This document shows positions 35,758 to 47,500 of a DNA stretch of 64,000 bases, one piece after another. The DNA lies in contig OX392545.1 of NCBI GenBank assembly GCA_947623455.1, positions 26,301,001 to 26,365,000 of the forward strand, in the 5' to 3' direction. Position numbers and translations under genes: made by a program. Position 1 is the stretch's first letter. Every line of letters begins with the position of its first letter. A model generated the notes under the pieces. It was not told where the DNA came from. It did not search any database and worked only from the letters and a program-made list of their open reading frames with translations. This DNA comes from Mimachlamys varia. Lineage: Eukaryota > Mollusca > Bivalvia > Pectinida > Pectinidae.

Positions 35758-37943
35758 AATAGCCTTTTCCTCTACCCCCTAGAGAGTAAAGCTCCCCGTA
35801 AACGACACAGGTGAATGGCCTTTTCCTCTACCCCCTAGAGGGTAAAGTTCCCCGTAAACGACACAGGTGAATGGCCTTTTCCTCTAACCCCTAGAGGGTA
35901 AAGCTCCCCGTCAACGACACAAGTGAATGGCCTTTTCCTTTACCCCCTAGAGGGTAAAGCTCCCCGTAAACGACACAGGTGAATAGCCTTTTCCTCTACC
36001 CCCTAGAGAGTAAAGCTCACCGTAAACTACACAGGTGAATAGCCTTTTCCTCTACCCCCTAGAGAGTAAAGCTCCCCGTAAACGACACAGGTGAATAGCC
36101 TTCCTCTACCCCTAGAGGGTAAAGCTCCCCGTAAACGACACAGGTGAATGGCCTTTTCCTCTACCCCCTAGAGGGTTAAGCTCCCCGTAAACGACACAGG
36201 TGAATTGCCTTTTCCTCTAACCCCTAGAGGGTAAAGCTCCCCGTCAACGACACAGGTGAATGGCCTTTTCCTCTACCCCCTAGAGGGTAAAGCTCCCCGT
36301 AAACGACACAGGTGAATGGCCTTTTCCTCTAACCCCCTAGAGGGTAAAGCTCCCTGTAAACGACACAGGTGAATAGCCTTTTCCTCTACCCCCTAGAGAG
36401 TAAAGCTCCCCGTAAACGACACAGGTGAATGGCCTTTTCCTCTACCCCCTAGAGGGTAAAGCTCCCCGTCAACGACACAAGTGAATGGCCTTTTCCTTTA
36501 CACCCTAGAGGGTAAAGCTCCCCGTAAACGACACAGGTGAATAGCCTTTTCCTCTACCCCCTAGAGGGTAGAGCTCCCCGTAAACGACACAGGTGAATAG
36601 CCTTTTCCTCTACCCCCTAGAGGGTAAAGCTCCCCGTAAACGACACAGGTGAATTGCCTTTTCCTTTACCCCCTAGAGGGTAAAGCTCCCCGTCAACGAC
36701 ACAGGTGAATAGCCTTTTCCTCTACCCCTAGAGGGTAAAGCTCCCCGTAAACGACACAGGTGAATTGCCTTTTCCTCTACCCCCTAGAGGGTTAAGCTCC
36801 CCGTAAACGACACAGGTGAATTGCCTTTTCCTCTAACCCCTAGAGGGTAAAGCTCCCCGTAAACGACACAGGTGAGTTGCCTTTTCCTCTAACCCCTAGA
36901 GGGTAGAGCTCCCCGTAAACGACACAAGTGAATAGCTTTTTCCTTTACCCCCTAGAGGGTAAAGCTCCCCGTAAACGACACAGGTGAATTGCCTTTTCCT
37001 CTACCCCCTAGAGGGTTAAGCTCCCAGTAAACGACACAGGTGAATTGCCTTTTCCTCTAACCCCTAGAGGGTAGAGCTCCCCGTAAACGACACAGGTGAA
37101 TTGCCTTTTCCTCTAACCCCTAGAGGATAGAGCTCCCCGTAAACGACACAAGTGAATTGCCTTTTCCTTTACCCCCTAGTGGGTAAAGCTCCCCGTAAAC
37201 GATACAGGTGAATGGCCTTTTCCTCTACCCCCTAGAGGGTAAAGCTCCCCGTAAACGACACAGGTGAATAGCCTTTTCCTTTACCCCCTAGAGGGTAAAG
37301 CTCCCCGTAAACGACACAGGTGAATTGCCTTTTCCTCTACCCCCTAGAGGGTAAAGCTCCCCGTAAACGACACAGGTGAATGGCCTTTTCCTTTTACCCC
37401 CTAGAGAGTAAAGCTCACCGTAAACGACACAGGTGAATAGCCTTTTCCTCTACCCCCTAGAGAGTAAAGCTCCCCGTAAACGACACAGGTGAATGGTCTT
37501 TTCCTCTACCCCCTAGAGGGTAAAGCTCCCCGTAAACGATACAGGTGAATGGCCTTTTCCTCTACCCCCTAGAGGGTAAAGCTCCCCGTAAACGACACAG
37601 GTGAATAGCCTTTTACTTTACCCCCTAGAGGGTAAAGCTCCCCGTAAACGACACAGGTGAATAGCCTTTTCCTTTACCCCCTAGAGAGTAAAGCTCCCCG
37701 TAAACGACACAGGTGAATAGCCTTTTCCTTTACCCCCTAGAGAGTAAAGCTCCCCGTAAACGACACAGGTGAATAGCCTTTTCCTCTACCCCCTAGAGAG
37801 TAAAGCTCCCCGTAAACGACACAGGTGAATGGTCTTTTCCTCTACCCCCTAGAGAGTAAAGCTCCCCGTTAACGACACAGGTGAATGACCTTTTCCTCTA
37901 CCCCCTAGAGAGTAACGCTCCCCGTAAACGATACAGGTGAATC
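35758..37943. repeat. 56-bp minisatellite array in B3 (about 39 units)
   Basis: Same unit as B1 and B2, but the ACAAATGAAT sub-type common in those arrays is nearly absent; units with CTCTAACCCC are frequent instead. The array has therefore been homogenised separately. Confidence 0.95.
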
Positions 37944-38332
37944 ATTAATTCACAGACAGGACGTTAAAGACAGTGCTGACAAGCAACCGAAGCCTAGACT
38001 TGTTTGTTTGAGTTACATTTTGTCTGCTTCTCATTCGACTAGTTTGCTTATTCAGTAGACAGATCAGAGAATCAGCAGAATGGGTGATTGAGGCGAGACA
38101 AGTAAAAGACAGTTTTAGAAACCTTGGCTTTAACATGAACAGGTGTAACGTTACCTTGGTTGACTAACATCCGTATCACAACTTCTTCCGGGCTACGTGT
38201 CAAATTACCTCAACGACTCGTCCTGAATTTGTTTTTTAAATGAAGCTTTTATGACAATATTTTATGGCCTTGGTTGTATAAGAAGGAAAATTTTCATCCA
38301 TTAAATTAGAGACAGACAATTAACAACGGACA

Positions 38333-38366
38333 GAATTACACGGAGGCACTTGAAAAAGTATTGGAA
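38333..38366 (+). mobile_element. Short D/A-family fragment
   Basis: AGAATTACACGGAGG and CACTTGAAAAAGTA correspond to AGATTTACACGGAGACCC and TTGTAAAAGTA in the left part of element A. Truncated on both sides. Confidence 0.5.
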
Positions 38367-38493
38367 CCTGGATATATAAGGCAACCAACCCTATTTGTTA
38401 AAGTTTATTGGTTAAATTATTTCAATATAGATGTCTATACTTTTTTCCTGAATAAAGAAAGTAAAAAAGGCTTATGTACTATTTTAGATTTAA

Positions 38494-40620
38494 TACTACT
38501 GCGTCTTCCATTGTGTCTTCTACTGTGTCTTCCATTGTGTGTATTACTATGTCTTCTATTGTGTCTACTACTGTGTCTTCTATTGTGTCTCTTACTGTGT
38601 CTTCCATTGTGTATACTACTGTGTCTTCTATTGTGTCTATTACTGTGTCTTCCATTATGTATACTACTGTGTCTTCTATTGTGTCTATTACTGTGTCTTC
38701 AACTATGTCTTCTACTGTGTCTTCTATTGTGTCTACTACTGTGTCTTCCATTGTGTCTACAACTGTGTCTTCCATTGTGTCTTCTACTGTGTCTTCCATT
38801 GTGTCTTCTACTGTGTCTTCCATTGTGTCTACTACTGTGTCGTTCATTGTGTCTATTACTGTGTCGTTCATTGTGTCTACTACTGTGTCTTCCAATGTGT
38901 TTACTACTGCGTCTTCCATTGTGTCTACTACTGCGTCTTCCATTGTGTCTACTACTGTGTCTTCCATTGTGTATACTACTGTGTCTTCCATTGTGTATAC
39001 TACTGTGTCTTCCATTGTGTATACTACTGTGTCTTCCATTGTGTCTACTACTGCGTCTTCCATTGTGTCTACTACTGTGTCTTCCATTGTGTCTATTACT
39101 GTGTCTTCCATTGTGTATACAACTGTGTCTTCCATTGTGTATACTACTGTGTCTTCCACTGTATCTACTACTGTGTCTTCCATTGTGTCTATTACTGTGT
39201 CTTCCATTGTGTCTACTACTGCGTCTTCCATTGTGTCTACTACTGTGTCTTCCATTGTGTATACTACTGTGTCTTCCATTGTGTATACTACTGTGTCTTC
39301 CATTGTGTCTACTACTGTGTCTTCCATTGTGTCTACAACTGTGTCTTACATTGTGTCTACTTCTCTGTCTTCCATTGTGTATACTACTGTGTCTTCCATT
39401 GTGTATACTACTGTGTCTTCCATTGTGTATACTACTGTGTCTTCCATTGTGTCTACTACTGCGTCTTCCATTGTGTCTACTACTGTGTCTTCCATTGTGT
39501 CTATTACTGTGTCTTCCATTGTGTATACAACTGTGTCTTCCATTGTGTATACTACTGTGTCTTCCACTGTATCTACTACTGTGTCTTCCATTGTGTCTAT
39601 TACTGTGTCTTCCATTGTGTCTACTACTGCGTCTTCCATTGTGTCTACTACTGTGTCTTCCATTGTGTCTACTACTGCGTCTTCCATTGTGTCTACTACT
39701 GTGTCTTCCATTGTGTCTATTACTGTGTCTTCCATTGTGTATACAACTGTGTCTTCCATTGTGTATACTACTGTGTCTTCCACTGTATCTACTACTGTGT
39801 CTTCCATTGTGTCTATTACTGTGTCTTCCATTGTGTCTACTACTGCGTCTTCCATTGTGTATACTACTGTGTCTTCCATTGTGTATACTACTGTGTCTTC
39901 CATTGTGTATACTACTGTGTCTTCCATTGTGTATACTACTGTGTCTTCCATTGTGTCTACTACTGCGTCTTCCATTGTGTCTACTACTGTGTCTTCCATT
40001 GTGTCTATTACTGTGTCTTCCATTGTGTATACAACTGTGTCTTCCATTGTGTATACTACTGTGTCTTCCACTGTATCTACTACTGTGTCTTCCATTGTGT
40101 CTATTACTGTGTCTTCCATTGTGTCTACTACTGCGTCTTCCATTGTGTCTACTACTGTGTCTTCCATTGTGTATACTACTGTGTCTTCCATTGTGTATAC
40201 TACTGTGTCTTCCATTGTGTATACTACTGTGTCTTCCATTGTATCTACTACTGCGTCTTCCACTGTATCTACTACTGTGTCTTCCATTGTGTCTACTACT
40301 GTGTCTTCCATTGTGTCTACTACTGCGTCTTCCATTGTGTCTACAACTGTGTCTTACATTGTGTCTACTTCTCTGTCTTCCATTGTGTCTTCAATTGTGT
40401 CTACAACTGTGTCTTTAACTGTGTCTACAACTGTGTCTTCCATTGTGTCTACAACTGTGTCTTCCATTGTGTCTACTTCTCTGTCTTCCATTGTGTCTTC
40501 AACTGTGTCTACAACTGTGTCTTTAACTGTGTCTACAACTGTCTCTTCCATTGTGTCTACTACTGTGTCTTCCATTGTGTCTACTACTGCGTTTTCCAAT
40601 GTGTCTACTCCCATTACTGT
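38494..40620. repeat. 24-bp minisatellite array (about 88 units)
   Basis: The unit is GTGTCTTCCATTGTGTCTAC plus TACT, with variants GTGTATAC, GTCTATTACT, TGCGTC and CACTGTATC. Marker units GTATACAAC sit at 39115, 39523, 39739 and 40027, all whole multiples of 24 apart. A composite segment with CTTACATTGTGTCTACTTCT occurs at about 39345 and about 40348. All three + frames and one - frame stay open for hundreds of codons because 24 is divisible by three; none is called as a gene. Confidence 0.95.
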
Positions 40621-40829
40621 CCTGTATAATGCTATACTACAGTGTAGTATTATGATGAACCGATGTCCGATAATAAAAAAATAAAACTTACTTTCATAAT
40701 TTGTTATCCTTATCTACCACACGGTGTCAACTATCGGACGAAACATGTTGTTAATTACTGCGTATGTAATGTTTGAAAAGCTCAAATACAAATATTTTCT
40801 CATTTCGAGGAGTTGAAATTTCCTTGGAA

Positions 40830-41000
40830 GATTTACATGGCGAGTATCATTGATGAGAAAAACGTTTACTCTTCAGGAACACTTTGTATTGTTCTCTTGT
40901 ACTCTATTTCTTTTGTTCCTATTTTGCCTCTAATTTAATCTATTTTAATTTCGGATTATGGTTTTGTCGACCCTTTGGTATTCTCTGATTTTTTCTGTCC
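40830..41000 (-). mobile_element. D-family repeat fragment
   Basis: AGATTTACATGGCGAGTATC, TTTACTCTTCAGGAACAC and TTTGGTATTCTCTGA follow the order of the D consensus in reverse orientation. The left end of D lies at the right. Confidence 0.7.
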
Positions 41001-41994
41001 CATTATTAAATTATCCTTTGTTTCTTCAATTATTGAATTGCGTATCCCAACACGTCATGGCGACACGTCCCTTAATGTACAAACAACAAGCCAGTGAACC
41101 ATCAGACTTTATTTATGACACATGGCTAGCTGCACCTGAGGTAATTCGATAGATCTCTGTTGTAAAATGTCGACCAAAACAAAATCGTTCACTGTATCGG
41201 AAAGCACAGCAATCGATGAAATACCAGCCGCGCTCCTAGACTTAATGATCGACACTTCATGAACTCTCCTGATCGGCGTCCTCTGAAGACGACGTGGTTT
41301 CCAATGTACAAACTGTAGGGCTGTTTTGTCTGCTGATTAGTATACAACAACATGATTTATTTCGTGAGATGAAAAGTTTGTCAGAGGTAAGTGATACAAA
41401 TTAATATTAATTATTTATTAAATAGTTTTGAACTTGTAAACAGTGAAGATTGATTGATATGTATTTGTTCATATTTTGCCTCCAGTTTAATCGATCATGA
41501 ACTTGAGAATAACGTTTTGCTGACGCTTTGGTATTCTCTGATTTTTTTTTCTTTTCTTTTTCTTCTTCTTTTTTTATATTCTTTTCCATTTTTTTTACAT
41601 TTGAAAGTCACTTAAAAAGGATGAAAATACGATATATTTTATATTTATCGACATAATTCTTGTTTAATATTCATTGATATTCCCGTATCATGCATCGGAA
41701 TTCTTTGTGTTTCGATATTTAATTTCTTGCTAGCTACTATGGTTTATATCTATTAATTCATTTATTTACTTTTCTAAACAAAATCATTTTATGGGATTTA
41801 AACGTTGAAAATTTCTCATTTGTTGGATACAAGATTTTTAAAATTGCTAACAAACATGGTTGTCGGGTCAGCAACACTGTCAGCTGTATTTTGAAAATAT
41901 TGAGCACATATCTCTGTTTTTCAACTAGGCATTCATTTAAGAAAATAATTGATATGCTTGAAAATTAACGATATGCAAAATGAATAGTTTCATT

Positions 41995-42155
41995 TGAAGA
42001 AGACGCTTACTCTTCCGGAACACCTGGCCTTATTCTCTTGTACTTTTACGAGAGTCTCCATGTAAATCTTTCCATTGTTCCTTTTCTACCTCTTGTTATA
42101 TCGATTTTGAGTTCGGATTACAGTTTTGTTGACGCTTTGGTATTTTTTTTTTTAC
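41995..42155 (-). mobile_element. D-family repeat fragment
   Basis: Contains GACGCTTACTCTTCCGGAAC, GTCTCCATGTAAATCTTTCC, GATTTTGAGTTCGGATTACA and GACGCTTTGGTAT in the D order. Lacks the GGCGGGTGTCG core. Confidence 0.7.
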
Positions 42156-42502
42156 ATATATTAATCGCATTTCATATGGCACCCAGAACATCTCTTGGAA
42201 ACCAGGAAACAAATATCTCATCTTAAACACGTTTGATATTTTTTATTAATATCGCTACGGTTAAATGAGTCTAGGGGGGTATTCTTTATAAATATTGATG
42301 TCGTAAACTGTATCAAAACAAGTCAGACTCACTCAGACACCCTTGAATTTTTCATACTGAACTTCTCCAACTTCGGATTGGAAAATTTTAATGTGTCTCA
42401 AGGGGTAAGGTCTACGAGACATACCGGTAATGTTTCGAAACAGCTAAATAAAAATGTAGTAAAAATGATAAAATCTTACATTGTATACACAAAAAGGATA
42501 CC

Positions 42503-42855
42503 TTAAGGCACAATAAACGTAACTTCAGGATTTTTGGGGGAATTGTGAATAATTATGAAAAAAATCCAGTTGATAACCATGCAAAAATAAGTCTTAAACG
42601 AAGTTATCCTGAACTAACAAGAAAGTCTTGACATTGAAAATAATTCAGGTGTAGCCCACTTCAACAACAAGCCGAAGGTAGAAGGTGTTTTACAAATACC
42701 GTGTTTCAACTGCTGCTGTACCGGTAACCAAGTAAGAATTCATCTTGAATATTGCTGATATCAGCTAATCTTAACTAAATCTATAAACATAGTAAGTTAT
42801 TAGGCTTGATTTTTGCTTCAAGTTTTGCCGAAAGTTACGTATATTGGGCTTTTAA
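42503..42855. mobile_element. MITE, copy 1, TTAA-flanked
   Basis: Shares most of its sequence with 44673-45050: CAGTTGATAACCATGCAAAA, TTTCAACTGCTGCTGTACCG, ATCTTGAATATTGCTGATAT. Termini are inverted: TTAAGGCACAATAAACGTAA at the left against the reverse complement of GTTACGTATATTGGGC...TTAA at the right. TTAA at both ends suggests a piggyBac-like target site. Confidence 0.8.
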
Positions 42856-43059
42856 TAATGTATTACCTGAAATATCTGTGGGGACATTTATCGGTGTATT
42901 GAAGCATAAAGATCTTGAACAAACGTCTGTGGATATGTTTGTGAATTAGCAAAAAGTAAAAGCTTGTATTTGTTAAATTAGTTGTATTTAATTTTGTCGT
43001 TCAATTCCAACCCTTGCCAAGACAGACCAGAGTCTCTAACAATGGTAGTAACTACTTCC

Positions 43060-43285
43060 TGCTTTTTGGGTTCAGCATTTTGGGTGTGAAACGACTGTTT
43101 CGACCGTTGTCAGTATAATGTGACCGGGTCGGGGTGTTCTGCTTCAGTATGGTAGCACTCTGAAATCGGCAAAGATCCGACCTATCACAAGGAGGCTTAC
43201 ACAAACATATCACAGCCTCCCAAATACACACGCTCTCAACACACACACCCGCAAAATGGCAAAGTTCATAATGCACACATTTTGG
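43060..43285. mobile_element. Probable interspersed repeat of unknown type
   Basis: Contains GTATAATGTGACCGGGTCGG and higher GC than its surroundings. A 74-residue Cys-rich open frame on the minus strand (43052-43276) has no recognisable domain. I have the impression that the GTGACCGGGTCGGGGTG stretch is common in bivalve DNA, but this is from memory. Confidence 0.4.
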
Positions 43286-43379
43286 TACTTTACAATTTCA
43301 AGTACATTGTCCCACATATTTATATCATTCATAAATTGAAGTAGTTTACGTTATCATCGCTTATCCCAATCCTTTGGCG

Positions 43380-43890
43380 CGTATAGTATGACTGACGAGT
43401 CTTTGTTTGACGAAACAGATGTATGATGCAGTGTAATTCAATATTTTGGCATACTGAATCCATTACTAAATTTAAAAGGTGCAGTATATGTGTGTGTTAC
43501 GTCATCTTGCATGATAGGGGGTGGCAGCCTCTGCTGGTGGATTTGTTAGTCTCCGAGGTTGGCTTGAGCACCCATAACAACATTTATCTCATTTGAGTAG
43601 TGGCACGGTACATACTATACACATTTTCGTAGTACACGATTTGAAATTATACAGAGCTGATTTACTTTTACTGTTAAATTCATTTATCAAAGGCGTTGTA
43701 CGCACCTGACCCTTCTGCTTCTACGTTAGATTAGACCTTTCAGATTCCTACCGTTTGGCCCCTAGCATCACTGAAGAGTTCTACGAGGATGAAATAGCTG
43801 TATGATGCAGTTTAATTCATTTTTTTCAGCATACTGTATCAATTACTAAATTAAAAAGGTGGAGCTCATAGGTCTGTGTTACGTTCATCA
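43380..43890. mobile_element. E-family repeats (two copies) upstream of lectin gene 1
   Basis: GATGTATGATGCAGTGTAATTC, GGCATACTGAATC and GTGCAGTATATGTGTGTG at 43420-43510 recur in diverged form at 43790-43890. Further copies lie in or near lectin gene 2 (56070, 57640, 57870). Several copies are preceded by ACCTGACCCTTCTGCTTCTA. Confidence 0.65.
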
Positions 43891-44282
43891 TTTAAGCTAT
43901 GAATGATTAAGCTCATGTTGTTATGGTTCTGTAACACAGATTGCTGTTAGTGGTAAACTTAATCAAGCTTTATGAGTATATGTAAGATTGAATCCTTATC
44001 ATTTTTACTAAAATGATGATCACTTATACAGATTATTCATTTTTATTTAGCTTTATCGAACCGAAGACAAAGTGTTGACAATAATGTAATCGAGGATTTC
44101 TAAATACACTGATGACGTCACAATAGTAAATGTTATAACAATCTCATAATAACATTTTGCTTCACATCAACGCATTTCAATGGCAGAATGTTTAGCAAAT
44201 GTGAAAACTAACCGACTCCTCAGGTATGTGTTTGCGTTGTTGTTTGTCATTACTTAAACATGTACATGTAACACTATTGCAG

Positions 44283-44513
44283 CCATGGTTACAGTGGAAG
44301 TAGCGAACTGGCAGGAGGAATTGTCTAACATTGGTCAGTCATATAGTCCGTCCTTACTGACCACTACTGTCCAAACCCTTGTCATCTGTCTAGCCACATG
44401 TCTTAAACAGAAAAATTCGACGTTTGCTACCTACAACAATTCGACACAGAGCTGTGATTGTTTTGGTACCCTGGCCAATAAGACGCCATTATCAGGGAAT
44501 CGCCTCTGGAGAC
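44283..44513 (+). CDS. Lectin 1 exon: PAN/apple-like module
   Basis: The acceptor ATTGCAG ends at 44282 and the donor GTGAGT follows 44513. Length 231 bp, symmetric phase 1-1, so the module can be duplicated or skipped without a frameshift. Cysteine spacing C-x3-C-x17-C-x-C is identical to the lectin 2 exon at 62766. Confidence 0.85.
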
Positions 44514-47500
44514 GTGAGTACTATTTCTTAATAATTGAGGGTCACCATGCCCATTATAATATGGAACTAACACACACATATGTGCTGCACCTTTTAGATT
44601 AAGTAATACAAACAGTATACCTTAAATGAATTACACTGCATAATACAGCTGTTTCGACCTTCTAGGACTCTTTTAAGGCCAAATATACGTAACTTCGGGA
44701 AATTTTTCGTGATTCTGAAAAATTCTGAAAAAGAACCAGTTGATAACCATGCAAAAATAAGCGTAAAACGAGGTAAACCTGAGCGGAAACTAACAAGAAA
44801 CTCTTGACAGAGAAATCCAAAGAATTGAAATAATTCAGGTTTGGCCCACTTCAACAACAAGCTGATGTTAGAAGACAGTTCAAAATGGACGCTTGTTTAC
44901 ATATAACGAGTTTCAACTGCTGCTGTACCGGTAACCGCGTCAGAATTTATCTTGAATATTGCTGATATATTTATATATAATATTAATAAAGTTATTAGGC
45001 TTGATTATCGCTTCAAGTTTTGTCGAAAGTTACGTATATTGGGCCTTTAACAACACATGGGAAACAATTTTTAGGTATACATTGAGTTTTTATGAATCAT
45101 GTTTAACAGGAACATTTCATCGCGGGAGGGAGGAAGGGGAGGGGAACTAGAACATGACCAAAACTGGAATTCAAACCATGTACTTTCAGTTTGTTTCACT
45201 ATCACAGTATGGGGTGTTTGATTTAGTGCTGGAACGGTTAGACAAAACACTAACCGGATAACCGAATCTTGGTTTAAACTCTGCTGTTGGTGGGGTTTTA
45301 GTAATCTCATCGTTGGCTAATACGATATTTTCTGCATCGGCCTGACAGTTTGCTAACCGTGGATCGGGTAACATCGACGACGGAGGTGGCGAATCCACAG
45401 CGGATATTAACCAACGTTTCAGCATGATGGATAGTTATGAACTGACCAAAGTATAGTCGATTCCAGAAAAGCGTCGATGCGAATATGTCGCTGGTGATGG
45501 TTTGCGCGAAAATATGAGTGCGCTAATATAAGTACGTTTACAGTATGTAAAAAATATCGTAGTACTGTACTTCACTCACTGGTTCAGACATTGACACATA
45601 TAACAACACATTGATGACGTCACAGTAGTTAAAGCTGTTACATATGACACAATAAACAGCACACTGACACAGATATTGCTAGTTATTAGTTTCAGTCAGG
45701 TTTGCCGTATACTTCCAGCAAAATAGCAACAAACTTACAAAAATACGTCAACAAATGTAATGGTGTACTGGCTGGCTATCTTTTTACTTTGATCGTCGGA
45801 ACGCTGTTTCAGTTATACAGAAAATAAGTTGAGGGGAAGTGATACTATTGCTTAGTCTATTGGAACAAGCATCTTTAACCACTTCTAATTTGCTTTGCCT
45901 GTACTTGATGGCAATTTGTGATAATTAAAATACTTAATTAAAACAAAAAATGTAGAATAAATCGCTATCAATGCGTATCAAAATTAATAAACATATCATG
46001 CACAGCTAACCTTGCAAAAAGATAATCAATGGATATTGATTAGGCAACTGCTTCGTCTACAACAACCGCGATACAAAACTAGGTGTCACAAGGTATTGGA
46101 AGTTTTGGTTTGGTTTATTTATGTTTTACACCTTATTAAGGTTTTTAGTGTTTGAGAAAATCTCTGAGAATCAACCTTGGCCATCATGGCCCCTGTTTGA
46201 AATCAAAACGAGAATCGTCAAAGTGACAACGAGATAACAAAATAAATTATAGATTCCGGACACAATCGATGCAAAATACACGAATATAGCAAGTCTGTAT
46301 GAAAACAATGAGCTTTACATTTAAGTTACAAAGTCCAATAAATACCGTATAAAGAAAGTCATTCATTTTGCATATGTAGCAGCATAAATATCCCAAAGGA
46401 AGCGTAGCTTTAGTAAATTTCATTTATTTATTGAGAATCATTCATGTACTGGTTCAGAAAGAGATAAAACATCCATAATTTAAAGACGGCAAGTCGAAAA
46501 AAAACTTAGCTTCTCAGGCAAGTACAGGTATAAAGGCAACATACATCAGCTGAAAGGTATTCTGGTTATTTTCACCTCTGTTTACGCACGCATGTATTAC
46601 ATTTACCATTCAAAAGCTTCGCTCGGGCGCCTTCTACGCCCGAGAACTGCGCTCTTATGATTTATAGTAAAGCTATCACCATATTGGGTTATTAACTATC
46701 TATGTATACGAGATATAGTTATACGATCTTGAATACGGTGAGGATATGACGTCACGACATTGTAGGGTCGCACAAAGTACAGGGAGTAATGGAGATGTTT
46801 GTGAAAATCCGTCATATGTATTAAACATTTAAGTAATTGTGTTTATTTATGTGATCAAATAATTTCGTTCCCAGCAATATTGTATGCAATACCACTCCCC
46901 ATTTTTGGTTTGATGGAGAAACTTGTATACACATGTTAATGAAATAGTCACATTTATGCACGAATATCAACCCACGGTGGCGCCCACGTGAAAGTCATCT
47001 CATGTCAAATCACCACACACAAGCGTTTTACATCATTATACAATTTGTACAATCAATACAAGTAACATGTTCATCACATGTAAATGTTTTATCAATAGCA
47101 TTTCGAAGAATTTGACGGAATTGCCAGCTCAGGCGCTTAACACAATCTACTAGTTTTTTATGTCCCCTTTTCAATATCTTCCTATATGGGTATGCCTGCG
47201 TGTGTGTTGGCAACGCAGTATGGACATGCACATGACGTTCCGGGTACAATGGTGTTTAACAATACATGTATTCATATTAGATTTATTTATGATTAATATG
47301 CAAATAGTTTGCAGAGGATTTTTGTTTGACATTGAGATAGTCATTCTAGCTGACTCGTGATAATCCACGTGAAAAATTCACATTAAAAGCGTAGACGATG
47401 TTATCATCTGCATAAATACACACCATTAAGAAAAACAAACACTGAAAATTGATTACAGAGTTTTTGTCAAAGAAAACACAATCGAATATGAAAATTTAAA

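Larger units (their letters stand above)
35041..38323. mobile_element. Element B, copy 3
   Basis: SINE-like segment 35041-35412 (minus strand), left flank, 56-bp array 35758-37943, right flank ending CAGACAATTAAC at about 38323. The interior of the SINE-like part lacks the ATGGAGATGAATGATCATTT stretch seen in B1. The right end is followed by GAATTACACGGAGG, a truncated start of the A/D sequence. Confidence 0.7.
40621..42502. other. Non-coding stretch with D-family fragments
   Basis: Minus-strand D fragments are seen at about 40830-41000, 41450-41550 and 41995-42155 (for example CTTACTCTTCCGGAACACCT and GATTTTGAGTTCGGATTA). A signal-peptide-like frame at 40958 falls inside D sequence and is not called. 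The rest is AT-rich with no feature. Confidence 0.55.

Noticed and set aside
38361..40684. Three overlapping + frames of 685-736 codons (Leu/Cys-, Ser/Thr/Val- and Tyr/Cys-rich)
   Set aside because: All follow from the 24-bp unit lacking stops in several phases; no frame is preferred and there is no unique sequence.
40958..41152. 64-codon frame with hydrophobic start
   Set aside because: Its first part is D-family repeat sequence in reverse orientation.
43027..43080. Signal-peptide exon for lectin 1 (ATG at 43033, MVVTTSCFLGSAFW)
   Set aside because: Hydrophobic start, but the only GT after it gives phase 0, not the phase 1 needed for the acceptor at 44283.
44162..44224. Exon ending CTCCTCAG/GTATGT just upstream of the lectin 1 PAN exon
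   Set aside because: The donor is strong, but the frame compatible with the PAN exon is stopped by TGA, and the intron would be only 58 bp. At most a 5' UTR exon.
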